Below are positions 33,994-42,716 of a stretch of DNA of 64,000 nt, piece by piece (position 1 is the first letter of the stretch; every line of letters starts with the position of its first letter). Position numbers and translations under genes: made by a program. Source of the DNA: Dehalococcoidia bacterium (GTDB lineage: Bacteria; Chloroflexota; Dehalococcoidia; Lucifugimonadales; SHYT01); the NCBI GenBank assembly GCA_009693045.1, contig SHXZ01000002.1, forward strand, positions 158,859 to 222,858, in the 5' to 3' direction. A model generated the notes under the pieces. It did no database searches. It had not been told where the DNA came from and was given only the letters and a program-made list of their open reading frames with translations.

Positions 33994-34431
33994 ATGGCGG
34001 CGACGCTGTACTGGGACGACGTGAAAGAGGGGCAGGACCTGCCCCCGCTGGTGAAGAAGCCGACGACGCAGCAACTGGTGAAGTACGCGGGAGCGTCGGG
34101 CGACTTCTACCCAATCCACTACGACAAGGACTTTGCGCTGGCGAACAAGCTGCCGGGCGTGATCCTCCACGGAGCGCTGAAGAACGCCTTCCTGGGGCAG
34201 CTCGTCACCGACTGGATCGGCGAGCACGGGACGCTTAGCAAGCTCTCCGTGCAGTACCGCGGCATGGACGTGCCGGGGGACACGATCACCGGCAAAGGCC
34301 GCGTGACTAAGAGGTACATCCAAGAGGGCAAGCACTACGTGGACTGCGAGATCTGGCTGGAGAACGGTAAAGGTGAGAAGACGACGCCGGGCTCAGCCAC
34401 GGTGATCCTGCCGTCCAGGTCGGGGGAGTAG
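33994..34431 (+). CDS. MaoC-like dehydratase
   Basis: 145 residues of MaoC hot-dog fold. The hydratase-2 type motif is seen as YAGASGDFYPIHYDKDFALA, with the Asp and His catalytic pair, followed by LPGVILHGALKNAFLGQLV. GGAGGGA precedes the ATG at 33994. It is likely the catalytic half of the hydratase, working with one of the two upstream FAS1-like halves on a beta-hydroxyacyl-CoA or enoyl-CoA. Confidence 0.88.
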   Translation: MAATLYWDDVKEGQDLPPLVKKPTTQQLVKYAGASGDFYPIHYDKDFALANKLPGVILHGALKNAFLGQLVTDWIGEHGTLSKLSVQYRGMDVPGDTITGKGRVTKRYIQEGKHYVDCEIWLENGKGEKTTPGSATVILPSRSGE

Positions 34432-34590
34432 TGCAGGCTGGGCCTGCCGGTCTTGACTTCTTGCGTCCAGCAGTCGGCATGTGAGCGGCGACGGTCGGGC
34501 GCAGAGTTGCAGGGCAACGCCCTCCGGCGGCGTTCAGACGGCGTTTTTGAACTTCTTGATCCGAATGACCCGTGGGCTTCCGCGGCGTGG

Positions 34591-35154
34591 TTACCGCTTG
34601 GATTTGGGGTCCCGTCCATCCCGGAGCTTGAGCCACGCGTCTTTGGTGACTTCCATGTAGTGGAACCACTGGCCGTCCCGGCGGACCTTCTTGACGAAGC
34701 CGAAGCCGCACTTGGCAAACGACTTCTGCGCGCGCACGTTCCAATCAAGGGTGTGAAGGTAGACCTTGGTGATGGGTGTCTCCTCAAAGATGTGCTCCAG
34801 CATAGTCATGACGGCGTCGGTGCCGTAGCCGTTGTTCCAGTAGTCCCGCTCGCCGATGAGGATGCCCAGCTCCGTCTGCTTGCGCGCGTAGTCAATGTCG
34901 TAGTACATGCAGTTGCCGATGTGAAGCTGCTGGACCGGATCCACGATGGCGTAGCGGCGGCTCCAGGTGACGGGGTAGCGGAGCTCCGACTCGGCCATGG
35001 AGCGGAACTCCTCGTAGCGCATATGGAGCGGCGGCGCGGCGTCTAGACGGGAGAGCTCCTCGTCCACGCGCCAGCGGTAGTCGTCCTCGGTGTCCTCTAT
35101 GCTCTTGGGCCGCAGAATGACCTTGTCACCCTGCAGGGCTTTTTCTTGCGTCAC
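34591..35154 (-). CDS. GNAT-family N-acetyltransferase
   Basis: About 187 residues of RimJ/RimL type. VILRPKSIEDTEDDYRW is at the start. YARKQTELGILIGERDYWNN and GYGTDAVMTMLEHIFEE form the acetyl-CoA-binding region. KVYLHTLDWNVRAQKSFAKC and GFGFVKKVR close the fold. It starts with GTG at 35154, overlapping the NUDIX gene by 29 nt. The acceptor is unknown. A mid-protein segment (SRRYAIVDPVQQLHIGNCMY) matches the usual substrate loop position. Confidence 0.85.
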   Translation of the reverse strand: MTQEKALQGDKVILRPKSIEDTEDDYRWRVDEELSRLDAAPPLHMRYEEFRSMAESELRYPVTWSRRYAIVDPVQQLHIGNCMYYDIDYARKQTELGILIGERDYWNNGYGTDAVMTMLEHIFEETPITKVYLHTLDWNVRAQKSFAKCGFGFVKKVRRDGQWFHYMEVTKDAWLKLRDGRDPKSKR

Positions 35155-35611
35155 CAGATTTCGCCTCGACCATGGCCAAAGCCATCTCAACAACTTTAGC
35201 CTCGTTACTGTGGGTGAGCAGCCGAAGCGCCTCGACAGCCGGGACCCACTGCACCTCGTCAAACTCTGGGTCGTGAAGCTCCGGCGCGCCGCCGACGGCA
35301 TGCATGAGGTAGAAGTGGACGGTCTTGTGGCAGCGGACGCCGTCCGCTGCGCGCAGGAACCAGTAGGACACGCTTTGGAGCTGCTCCTCCGCCACGACCT
35401 GCAGCCCGGTCTCCTCGCGCACTTCGCGGAGCGCCGTGTCCTGGGTGGTCTCGCCCGGGTTTGGCGTGCCTTTTGGGAGGACCCACATGCGCGGTTGTAT
35501 ACGGCCACACAGCGCGATGTCGACGCCATGGTCGCCACGGCGGTACACCACGCCGCCCGCCGAGACGAGGTTCTCGGTGCGCCACTTCCACTGAGAGCGA
35601 TCGTTTGCCAC
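35126..35611 (-). CDS. NUDIX hydrolase
   Basis: 161 residues. The Nudix box is exact: GTPNPGETTQDTALREVREE followed by TGL, matching Gx5Ex7REuxEExGu. SAGGVVYRRGDHGVDIALCG precedes it, giving an Ap4A/MutT-like enzyme that cleaves nucleoside diphosphates linked to another moiety. The GTG at 35611 has GAAAGG upstream. It is 37 nt after the HEAT-repeat gene and overlaps the GNAT gene, so the three look like one operon. Confidence 0.9.
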   Translation of the reverse strand: MANDRSQWKWRTENLVSAGGVVYRRGDHGVDIALCGRIQPRMWVLPKGTPNPGETTQDTALREVREETGLQVVAEEQLQSVSYWFLRAADGVRCHKTVHFYLMHAVGGAPELHDPEFDEVQWVPAVEALRLLTHSNEAKVVEMALAMVEAKSGDARKSPAG

Positions 35612-35648
35612 GCTATGCCTTTCCGTCTGTTGCGGTACGTTACGTTTG

Positions 35649-36572
35649 CTAGCGGAGGGGTCGGAACGAGAGCGGGTCCTGGAGCAGCTGGAGGTGGTCC
35701 AACGCCTCTTCCGCCGCATCACGAACGGTCTGGTCAGGGTCGTTGAGCACGGCCTGGAGGGCTTTTCGCGCCAGGAGGCCGCCTATGGCGCCGAGGGCCC
35801 CAATGGCGGCGAGCCGGACTTGAAGGTCGTTGTCACGAAGCAGGGGCAGAAGCTTGGGCGCCAGGTTGGCCTCGCCAAGCTGGCCGCACGCGGCGGCGGC
35901 CTCGTAGCGCATCGCCGGTAGGGGGCTGCCTAGCTCCTTCAGGATGACCGGTTGCCACTGGGGGTCGCCGTTGCGGCCCATGGCGAAGAGGGCGCTGGCG
36001 CGGCTCTTCGGGTTGGGGCTGGCGTAGGTGTCGCTAATCAGAGCGATGACCTGGGGCGCGTGGATGGCTGCACAGGCCTCCAGCGCCCGGAGCCTCGCGG
36101 CGATGGGCTGCTCGGCGCTGGTGGCCGCCGCGAGAAGTGCGTCTTCGATCCGCTTGTGGTCTCGCATGGAGAGTTTTCCGTCCCCGCTGAGATCAACGTA
36201 TCTGCCCAAGGCCTGGGCTGCCGCCTCGCGCACGTTGGGCGAGGGGTCGCATTGGAGCATGCGGATGAAGCTGCTGGCAAGGCTGCGCTCCTCGCTCTCC
36301 CAAAGGCCCGCGATGGCCTTTTCGCGCACCTGATCATGCTCGTCCCTGAGGCAGAGGGCGAAGATGGCGTTAAAGTTCAACTCGGGATTGTCCTCCGTCA
36401 GGTCCAGGAGCTTCGCGACGACCTCGGTGCGGCGCGGCGCTGGGACTTTTGGCCATCCGTCTTTCATGACCTCAAGCTCTTCGCCCGCCACGTCTGACAT
36501 GTCCGACAGGGCGGCGTGACGGACGGGCTTCGTCTCATCGGCAAGCTCGGCGAGGAGTTGCTCCAATCGCAC
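35649..36572 (-). CDS. HEAT-repeat protein
   Basis: 307 residues of helical repeats, about six to seven HEAT/PBS-lyase-type units. Examples are ASSFIRMLQCDPSPNVREAA, SRASALFAMGRNGDPQWQPV, GSPLPAMRYEAAAACGQLGE and DNDLQVRLAAIGALGAIGG. Such repeats are protein-interaction scaffolds or bilin-lyase-like. No catalytic residues are recognised. It starts with GTG. It heads the HEAT-NUDIX-GNAT cluster. Confidence 0.85.
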   Translation of the reverse strand: MRLEQLLAELADETKPVRHAALSDMSDVAGEELEVMKDGWPKVPAPRRTEVVAKLLDLTEDNPELNFNAIFALCLRDEHDQVREKAIAGLWESEERSLASSFIRMLQCDPSPNVREAAAQALGRYVDLSGDGKLSMRDHKRIEDALLAAATSAEQPIAARLRALEACAAIHAPQVIALISDTYASPNPKSRASALFAMGRNGDPQWQPVILKELGSPLPAMRYEAAAACGQLGEANLAPKLLPLLRDNDLQVRLAAIGALGAIGGLLARKALQAVLNDPDQTVRDAAEEALDHLQLLQDPLSFRPLR

Positions 36573-36919
36573 GCGTGTGACCTTTTTCCCCGTTTTCGGC
36601 AGGTGCTCAATGGCTCCGCTACGGCAGGGAGTCCGGGAGCTGCTCGTTGAAGGCTTGTGGGCCTGCCCCGCATGGGCCCGGCGGTCTCCTGGTTTGAGTG
36701 CCGCCTAGTGTCAACGCAATTCCGATTCTACCACGGTGCTGGAGATGCGGGGTGCGCCACAAGCGTTGAGCTGATGACACCATGCAATCGCGTCCCTATG
36801 CCACCGGCCAATCATAGCACAGGGTCAGGTACCGGGCTACCAGTGGTTGGCAGGGAGGCGGTACAATGGGGCGCTGATTTGCGCCGTGGCGACGGGCTTC
36901 CCGCAGAACAGGGGTAGGC
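36573..36919. other. Divergent intergenic region
   Basis: About 350 bp between the HEAT and endonuclease III genes. A TACAAT at 36862-36867 is a candidate -10 for nth, with no good -35 at 16-18 bp. No gene is supported. Confidence 0.45.
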
Positions 36920-37636
36920 ATGCCGGAGAGACAGCGCTCGCAAGGCGCGGCAGCCAAGACGCTAACGAAGCGCCGTGACCGCAAGGCCGCGCGGCCGGCA
37001 GAGGTGATGGAACTGCTCCGTGAGGAGCAGGGGCCGTTGGTGTGGCGGCGCCGCTACGAGCCGGTGGACGAGCTGGTGGTGACGATCCTCTCGCAGCACA
37101 CCTCGGACCTGAACGCAGAGCGCTCCTACGCGGTGCTCAAGCTGGCGTACTCGACTTGGGACGCCGTGGCGGACGCGTCGCTGGAGGAGATTGAGGCGGC
37201 GATTCGCGGATCGGGGCTGGCGCGCCAGAAGGCGCCGCGCATTCGCGAGACGCTGCGTAAGATTCGTGAGCTGCGCGGCGCGCTGGACCTTGAGTTCTTG
37301 CGAGACCTTCCACTGGGCGATGCGAAGCGGTGGCTCACGGCGCTGCCCGGCGTAGGGCCGAAGACGGCCGCGGTGTTGCTGTGCTTCGCGATGGGTATGC
37401 CCGCGATGGCGGTGGACACGCACGTGTATCGCGTGGCGCGGCGCCTTGGGCTGATCGGGCCGAAGGTGAGCGTGGAGAGGGCGCACCCGCTGCTGGAGCA
37501 GGCGGTGGCGCCGGGCGAGGTATACTCGTTTCACCTGTACCTGATCACGCACGGGCGGCGGGTGTGCCAGGCGCGGCGGCCTCGGTGCGAGGCGTGCGTG
37601 CTCAGCGCGATTTGTCCGTCAAGCACCGTACGATAG
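36920..37636 (+). CDS. nth: Endonuclease III (DNA glycosylase/AP lyase)
   Basis: 238 residues. The helix-hairpin-helix LPGVGPKTAAVLL contains the catalytic lysine, and MAVDTHVYRVARRLGL contains the catalytic aspartate. The C-terminal cluster CQARRPRCEACVLSAIC has four cysteines with the spacing Cx6Cx2Cx5C of the 4Fe-4S loop. The enzyme removes oxidised pyrimidines in base-excision repair. The ATG at 36920 has AGGGGT upstream. An N-terminal Arg/Lys-rich stretch of about 25 residues precedes the domain. Confidence 0.94.
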   Translation: MPERQRSQGAAAKTLTKRRDRKAARPAEVMELLREEQGPLVWRRRYEPVDELVVTILSQHTSDLNAERSYAVLKLAYSTWDAVADASLEEIEAAIRGSGLARQKAPRIRETLRKIRELRGALDLEFLRDLPLGDAKRWLTALPGVGPKTAAVLLCFAMGMPAMAVDTHVYRVARRLGLIGPKVSVERAHPLLEQAVAPGEVYSFHLYLITHGRRVCQARRPRCEACVLSAICPSSTVR

Positions 37637-37719
37637 ACTGCGATTGCCGAGCTAATCACTTTCTGGAGCTGTCTGGGCCTCATACCAAGTCCGAATGAAG
37701 GTGGCGTTTGTAAGACACC

Positions 37720-37800
37720 CCTGGCCGTCCGCCGCCATTTGAGCCCGTTCGCTCTGCTCAGAGCAAACTCCGCGAAGAATCTCATTAGGTGTGTTTGACA
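37720..37800. repeat. Dispersed inverted-repeat element, partial copy 3
   Basis: CGCCATTTGAGCCCGTTCGC, then TCTGCTCAGAGCAAACTCCG and CGAAGAATCTCATTAGG, match the left part of copy 1. The following GACAAGAAGCTAGCGACAAC also parallels the right flank of copy 1 (GACCAGAAGCTGGCGAAAAC). The homology thus extends beyond the terminal repeat. Confidence 0.6.
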
Positions 37801-37925
37801 AGAAGCTAGCGACAACAAAAAGACCCTGAGCAGGCGGGTTGGTTGTTTGACGTTTACCCACGCATGACGTATTGTGCGCGTGCCGATAGCCTCGCATGGC
37901 CGGCTGATCGCGAAGGGGGGTCACG

Positions 37926-39032
37926 ATGGCAAAAGGCCGCGCAGTAGTCATCACCCAGGTGGGCAAGCCGTTTGAGATCCGCGAGTACGACGTGCCCGAC
38001 CCAGAGCCGGGCGCCATTCTGCTGAAGATCACGCAGGCGGGCGTGTGCGGGTCGGACCTCCATACGTATCGGGGAGAGCTGTACGCCCAGATACCGCCGG
38101 AGGGCCGCGTCATGGGGCACGAGGGCACGGGCGTGGTGCACAAGCTGGGCAAGGGCGTGACGACCGACTCGCTGGGGAAGCCCATCAAGGAAGGAGACCG
38201 GCTGATGTACGCCGCCATCCGACCGTGCAACCGCTGCTACCAGTGCCTGAACGGCCACCACAACTGGTGCTCGGGCACCCAGACCCTCGGCGGCGGGGCG
38301 GGCACATGGCCGTACTTCACGGGCACGTACGGGGACTACTACTACATTGGGCCGACGCAACCCGTGTTCGCTGTCCCGCCGGAGTTGCCGGACAACGCGC
38401 TCGGCTTTATCAATTGCGCCATGGGGACGGTGACCGAGGGACTGAGCCGCGCCGGGTGCAAGGAAGGCGACTACGTGGTCATCATGGGTGCGGGAGGGCT
38501 GGGCCTGAACGCTGCGGCGATGGCGAAGGACATGGGCGCCCACAAGGTCATTGTCCTGGACCGGCTGGCCAACCGCCTCAAGCTGGCGGAGGAGTTCGGG
38601 GCGGACCACACCATCAACATTGAGGAGTTCAACACCCTTCCGAAGCGCAAGGAGCGCATCATGGAGCTGACGAACGGCCGCGGCGCCGACATCGCGGTGG
38701 AGTTGGTGGGGCGCGCCGAGCTCCTGCTTGACGGAATTGAGTACCTGACGAACGGCGGCACCTTCGTGGAGATCGGCGACATCGTGCGAGGGCGGACGGT
38801 GGCGTTTGACCCCTCCACCGTGCTGCGCGGCAAGAAGATCATTGGCTCTCTGATGTACCGGCCGCAGCTCCTTCCGGTGATGATGGAGATGATGGTCAAG
38901 AACCTGAACCGCCGTCCCTATACGAAGATCGTGTCCAACACTTACCCGCTGGCGAAGGTGAACGACGCGTTCAGGGATGCCGAGTGGTTCAACCAGCAGA
39001 CCAACATCAGCCGTGCGATGCTGGTGCCGTAA
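37926..39032 (+). CDS. Zinc-dependent alcohol dehydrogenase
   Basis: 368 residues of the medium-chain dehydrogenase family. Catalytic zinc ligands are in AGVCGSDLHTYRG and GHEGTGVVHKLG. The structural zinc loop is CNRCYQCLNGHHNWC, with four cysteines. The Rossmann motif is VIMGAGGLGLNAAAMAKDMG, with Asp of VLDRLANR suggesting NAD. The closest style is threonine/sorbitol or alcohol dehydrogenases. The substrate is not set by neighbours. A perfect 20-bp hairpin follows at 39051-39103. Confidence 0.92.
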   Translation: MAKGRAVVITQVGKPFEIREYDVPDPEPGAILLKITQAGVCGSDLHTYRGELYAQIPPEGRVMGHEGTGVVHKLGKGVTTDSLGKPIKEGDRLMYAAIRPCNRCYQCLNGHHNWCSGTQTLGGGAGTWPYFTGTYGDYYYIGPTQPVFAVPPELPDNALGFINCAMGTVTEGLSRAGCKEGDYVVIMGAGGLGLNAAAMAKDMGAHKVIVLDRLANRLKLAEEFGADHTINIEEFNTLPKRKERIMELTNGRGADIAVELVGRAELLLDGIEYLTNGGTFVEIGDIVRGRTVAFDPSTVLRGKKIIGSLMYRPQLLPVMMEMMVKNLNRRPYTKIVSNTYPLAKVNDAFRDAEWFNQQTNISRAMLVP

Positions 39033-39050
39033 GCGGGCCTAACGGAACTG

Positions 39051-39103
39051 CCAAAGGCCAAGGGCGGCCCTTTTCCGCAAGAGGGGCCGCCCTTGGCCTT
39101 TGG
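39051..39103. repeat. 20-bp perfect hairpin with CCGCAAGA loop
   Basis: CCAAAGGCCAAGGGCGGCCC (39051-39070) and its complement (39084-39103) flank TTTTCCGCAAGAG. The apex resembles those of the repeats near 24.7 kb and 63.9 kb. It may serve as a bidirectional terminator, but no long T-tract follows. Confidence 0.7.
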
Positions 39104-39190
39104 TTGCCGTGGCTTCTGGTGACAAAGAGAGAGTAATGAGCTGAAAATGGCAATGAAACCAGGCGATAACGGTCAGTACAGGCACATCCG

Positions 39191-39218
39191 TTGACAAGAC
39201 CGATGAATCGTATATATT
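39191..39218 (+). promoter_or_regulatory. Strong sigma70 promoter of the second family-5 binding protein
   Basis: A consensus TTGACA (39191-39196) is followed by a 16-bp spacer and TATATT (39213-39218), in a locally AT-rich stretch. The start codon follows 31 nt later with AGGAGGAAG between. This is the best promoter in the window. Confidence 0.82.
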
Positions 39219-39248
39219 TAGGGTAACTGGTGGTCTAGGAGGAAGATA

Positions 39249-41198
39249 ATGGCGCGTCAGAACTGGTCACGCACGGTTTCCATTTTCGTGGGTCTCCTCG
39301 TTGTGCTGTTGCTCGGCATGGCCTGCGCCAAGTCGGATAAGACGGCTGCGCCCGCGCCGGCTGCGCCCGCGCCGGCTGCGCCCGCGCCGGCTGCGCCCGC
39401 TAAACCAGCAGCGCCAGCCTCCCCGGCCCCATCGCCGGCGGTGCCTGCTGCTCCGAGCACGGTGCCAGCAGCGATCGCCACCGCTGCTCCGGTGGACGGC
39501 CAGCCCCTCCTCCCCGGCGGGCCGGCATTTTACCTGAGCAAGGTCAGCAAGCTCCAGGGCTACCAGTACCTGCAAGACTACAGTATCAAGAAGCTATCGC
39601 TCTGGACGCAGGCCAAGTACGGCGGCGAGCACATTGGCGTGTCCATTGCCGACCCCAAGCGGTACGCGGACGTGCTGGGCATCCTGAACCTGAGTCGCCC
39701 AACGTACGCCGGGATGCTCATGTACACCGACTTTGGCCGGTGCAGCATTGCGGGCCGAACGGACTTTTCCAAGTGCGATGGGAAGTACTCGGCCGAAGAC
39801 TCCATCGTTCTGTTACCCGGCATGTTTGAACGGTGGCAACAGCTCTCCACCACCGAGTATGTCTTCACGTTGAGGAAGGGCATCCTGTGGCCCAAAGACC
39901 CGCTCATGAAGCGGACAGACCGCGAGGTAACCGCTGAGGACATCGCTTGGTTCCTCACCCTCACCAAAGAAAAGGGCATTGTTAAGGTTAACCTGGCCCT
40001 GGTCAAAGACATCGTGGCTGCGGACCGCTACACGGTTAAGGTTACGATGATATCGCCACAGTCGGACTTCCTGACCAACATGGCGCACACGTCTATGGGT
40101 GTGGTTCCCAAGGAGTGCTACGAGGACCCGGACAAACATTGTATGGTGGACAGAATCATCACCCCGGGCCCGTTCCTGATGGGCGAGTTTACCTCGCGGC
40201 AGAAGATCGTCTTCACCAAGAACCCGGAGTTCTACCTCAAGGGCCTCCCGTATTTGGACCGCATCACGTTGTTTGAGGTTCCCGACACCGTCGCCCAACA
40301 GGCCGGGTTCACCACTGGCAAGTTTGACAACTACAGCACCAACTCATTCAGCCAAATGAAGAGCACTACCTCCCGTATCCCCGGTTCGCAGGTGCATGCT
40401 TCCGGCGGGATTGGCGGGGTTTCCACCATGATGAAGATCCGCATGGAAGGGCCGCTGGCAGACGTCCGCGTCCGTAGGGCTCTGGCTATGGCCGTTGACT
40501 ATCCCGAGCTATGGCAGCTGGGCGTGGAGGGCTTCTCCATGTTCCCCACCATGATCCCTCGCGATTACTATGGCCCAGGGTTCTTCCTCACCCCTGAACA
40601 GGCGGGCACATCGTACCAGCGCAACCTCGAGCAGGCCAAGAAGCTCTTGGCCGAGGCTGGCTACCCCAACGGGTTTACGACCCAGCACAACTTCTACTCC
40701 AACTTCGGTACGTACCAGGACTACGCCCTGGGCCTCCAGTCCATGTGGAAAGCCATCGGCGTGAACCTGGAGCTCAAGAGCGTGGACTTCGTTTCGTATC
40801 AGTCCAGCCACTACGCTGGCACGTGGCAGGGGCTGATCAACACCGGCGCCTGCTGGATTGCTTCGTGCTGGGGGACGGCGGACGACGCGTTTTCCCAGTT
40901 CATCACTGGCGGCGCTCAGAACTTCGCCAAGATTAGCGACCCCCAGATAGATTACCTGTACCAACGCTCCCGTGGCGAGGTTGACCCGGCCAAGCGCCGC
41001 GCCCTGCTATGGGAGTTTGACCAGTACGAGGCCAGCCAGGTGTACTTCCTCCGTATTGGCGTGGCCACGGCTTGGATCATGATGCAACCGTGGGAGATGA
41101 ACGGCGCCAGCCACCAGACTATGTGGTTCACCGGCTTCAATGGCCCCACGTGGCTGGGCATGCACGACACGAGCAAGTATCCGGGCGCAAGGAAATAG
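39249..41198 (+). CDS. Family-5 extracellular solute-binding lipoprotein
   Basis: 649 residues. The lipobox is LLGMAC at about residue 26, followed by a linker of repeated Ala-Pro-Ala-Pro-Ala units encoded by a 15-bp tandem repeat (39345-39389 plus a partial copy). The body matches the protein at 5323-7227 along its length: KNPEFYLKGLPYLDRI, MAHTSMGVVPKECYE, DVRVRRALAMAVDYPEL, AEAGYPNGF, QPWEMNGASHQT. It has its own strong promoter and terminator and no permease nearby, so it serves an importer encoded elsewhere. The ligand is unknown. Confidence 0.9.
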   Translation: MARQNWSRTVSIFVGLLVVLLLGMACAKSDKTAAPAPAAPAPAAPAPAAPAKPAAPASPAPSPAVPAAPSTVPAAIATAAPVDGQPLLPGGPAFYLSKVSKLQGYQYLQDYSIKKLSLWTQAKYGGEHIGVSIADPKRYADVLGILNLSRPTYAGMLMYTDFGRCSIAGRTDFSKCDGKYSAEDSIVLLPGMFERWQQLSTTEYVFTLRKGILWPKDPLMKRTDREVTAEDIAWFLTLTKEKGIVKVNLALVKDIVAADRYTVKVTMISPQSDFLTNMAHTSMGVVPKECYEDPDKHCMVDRIITPGPFLMGEFTSRQKIVFTKNPEFYLKGLPYLDRITLFEVPDTVAQQAGFTTGKFDNYSTNSFSQMKSTTSRIPGSQVHASGGIGGVSTMMKIRMEGPLADVRVRRALAMAVDYPELWQLGVEGFSMFPTMIPRDYYGPGFFLTPEQAGTSYQRNLEQAKKLLAEAGYPNGFTTQHNFYSNFGTYQDYALGLQSMWKAIGVNLELKSVDFVSYQSSHYAGTWQGLINTGACWIASCWGTADDAFSQFITGGAQNFAKISDPQIDYLYQRSRGEVDPAKRRALLWEFDQYEASQVYFLRIGVATAWIMMQPWEMNGASHQTMWFTGFNGPTWLGMHDTSKYPGARK

Positions 41199-41225
41199 CA
41201 CAGGTTCGTAACCGCGCAGCGCGTG

Positions 41226-41265
41226 ACGAGCAGGCCTGAGACTCCTCTGGCCTGCTCGTGTTTTT
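41226..41265 (+). terminator. Rho-independent terminator
   Basis: ACGAGCAGGCC (41226-41236) pairs with GGCCTGCTCGT (41249-41259), followed by GTTTTTG. This is a classic intrinsic terminator, ending the binding-protein transcript. Confidence 0.92.
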
Positions 41266-41395
41266 GACGCCTACGCGGACGTTGACAAGGACATCATTGG
41301 CTTTGCGCTACGCAGTACGGACGGTGCGAGTGGTAGAATGACCGTGGGAACGCGACAGAACGGCCCCGAACCCGCGAGACACGGAGAGGTGACAT

Positions 41396-42583
41396 TTGGG
41401 CGAAGCGCAGATTGCTCTCCTCATAGACTTTGAAAACGTCGGTCTGGACTTCATTCGTCCCCTGCTGGACCAGCTCTCCGACCTGGGCCGCATCATCATC
41501 CGGCGCGCCTACGCTGACTGGTCCAAAGCCGCCAACCAGCGTGACCAGCTCCTCCAGCTCGGCCTTGATCCCATACACGTCTTCCGCTCGTCCGCCTCCG
41601 GCAAGAACTCATGCGACATCCGCCTGGTCATTGACGCCGTGGATCTCCTCTACCGTTCCCCCGTGGACACCTTCGTCATCGTGTCGTCTGACAGCGACTT
41701 CGTGCCGCTGGTGACCGTGCTGCGTTCCGCCGGGAAGACCGTCATCGGCGCGGGACGGCGGGCCATCGTTTCTTCCACGCTGGTGACCTCTTGCGACCGC
41801 TACTTTTTCCTGGACGAGGTTGAGGCGGTGAAGCAGCCGGTCCCCGCGCGGCGCCGCAGCGCGACGAAACCACAGGCCGAGCCTTCGGATGGACGCTCGG
41901 ACGCGCAGGAAGAGGCCGTGTCGCTGTTGCTCCGTGCTTTGCACGCTGCGATGGACTACGAGGGCAAGGTGTACGGCTCGCGGCTGCACGAGAGGATGAC
42001 CCGCATTGACCCGAGCTTTAACTTCCGCGCCCTCGGGTTCCGCACCTTCACCCATTTCCTTGAAGGGACGGGCGAGGTGATCGTGAAGCACCCCCCCGGA
42101 CAGGGGGATACAGAGATTGAGTTGAAGGCGGCGTCCTCGTTGGAGCCGGAGCATGCGAAGGCCGGCGCGTCGCCGAACGGCGCACCACCGACCGCCGCGT
42201 CGCCGAACGGCGCACCACCGACCGCCGCGTCGCCGAACGGCGCACCACCGACCGCCGCATCGCCCAACGGTGATTGGGAAGCGGCCTTGGACGCGGCCCT
42301 AGAGGCGCGTGTGCGCGAGACGGGTCGCGAGCAGGTCCCTGGCACCTGGGCCGCCGAGCGGGCCGCCAGGCTGCTCGGGGCGGCCAGCTTGCGGGCGTCG
42401 CGCTACAAAACGCTGCGCAAGCTCCTTGAGGCGAGCCCCCTGCTGCGCGACCGCTGGGTGCAGGAAGGAAGCCATCTGGTCCGTAAGCAAAACGGGGCGA
42501 TGGCCTCCTCCGTTGTTGGTGAGCAGCGCGACCAAGCTCCGCAGCCCACAGTGAACTTCGCCAGCAGCTCGGGTGACGCTTAA
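41396..42583 (+). CDS. NYN-domain / LOTUS (OST-HTH) protein with tandem repeat
   Basis: 395 residues. Residues 1-145 are a NYN/LabA-like PIN nuclease domain. It has LLIDFENVG with the first acidic cluster, NSCDIRLVIDAVDLL and FVIVSSDSDFVPLV. Residues about 165-235 form an OST-HTH/LOTUS domain (VSLLLRALHAAMDYEGKVYG, LGFRTFTHFLEG). A linker repeats ASPNGAPPTA three times, from a 30-bp unit. A C-terminal helical part (YKTLRKLLEASPLLRDRWVQ) may be a second winged-helix. The NYN-LOTUS pair suggests RNA cleavage or RNA-guided regulation. The TTG start at 41396 follows GGAGAGG. TAGAAT at 41334-41339 is a possible -10. Confidence 0.88.
   Translation: MGEAQIALLIDFENVGLDFIRPLLDQLSDLGRIIIRRAYADWSKAANQRDQLLQLGLDPIHVFRSSASGKNSCDIRLVIDAVDLLYRSPVDTFVIVSSDSDFVPLVTVLRSAGKTVIGAGRRAIVSSTLVTSCDRYFFLDEVEAVKQPVPARRRSATKPQAEPSDGRSDAQEEAVSLLLRALHAAMDYEGKVYGSRLHERMTRIDPSFNFRALGFRTFTHFLEGTGEVIVKHPPGQGDTEIELKAASSLEPEHAKAGASPNGAPPTAASPNGAPPTAASPNGAPPTAASPNGDWEAALDAALEARVRETGREQVPGTWAAERAARLLGAASLRASRYKTLRKLLEASPLLRDRWVQEGSHLVRKQNGAMASSVVGEQRDQAPQPTVNFASSSGDA
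42167..42270 (+). repeat. 30-bp in-frame tandem repeat, 3.5 copies
   Basis: The unit begins GCGTCGCCGAACGGCGCACC and ends ACCGACCGCC. It repeats perfectly three times (42167-42256), and a partial fourth follows with substitutions. It encodes ASPNGAPPTA and lies between the LOTUS domain and the C-terminal region of the NYN protein. Perfect identity suggests recent expansion and likely length variation. Confidence 0.9.
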
Positions 42584-42716
42584 CCGGAGGCTTGGTGGTT
42601 GCCCGGCCGGCGACCTGGAAGGTGTGAGGGCGCCGCTCGGCGTTGCTCACGGCGGAGCGCCGTTTTGCGCACCGACCAGCCGGCGACACAGCGCGGCCTA
42701 ATCCCAAGGAGGCCCC

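Noticed and set aside
32828..34114. 428-codon frame antisense to the hydratase genes
   Set aside because: The sense strand carries three recognised hot-dog proteins with overlapping starts and stops; the antisense frame has no family features.
42167..42270. Short tandem repeats taken as a CRISPR array
   Set aside because: The 30-bp units are contiguous, without spacers, and in frame within a coding region.
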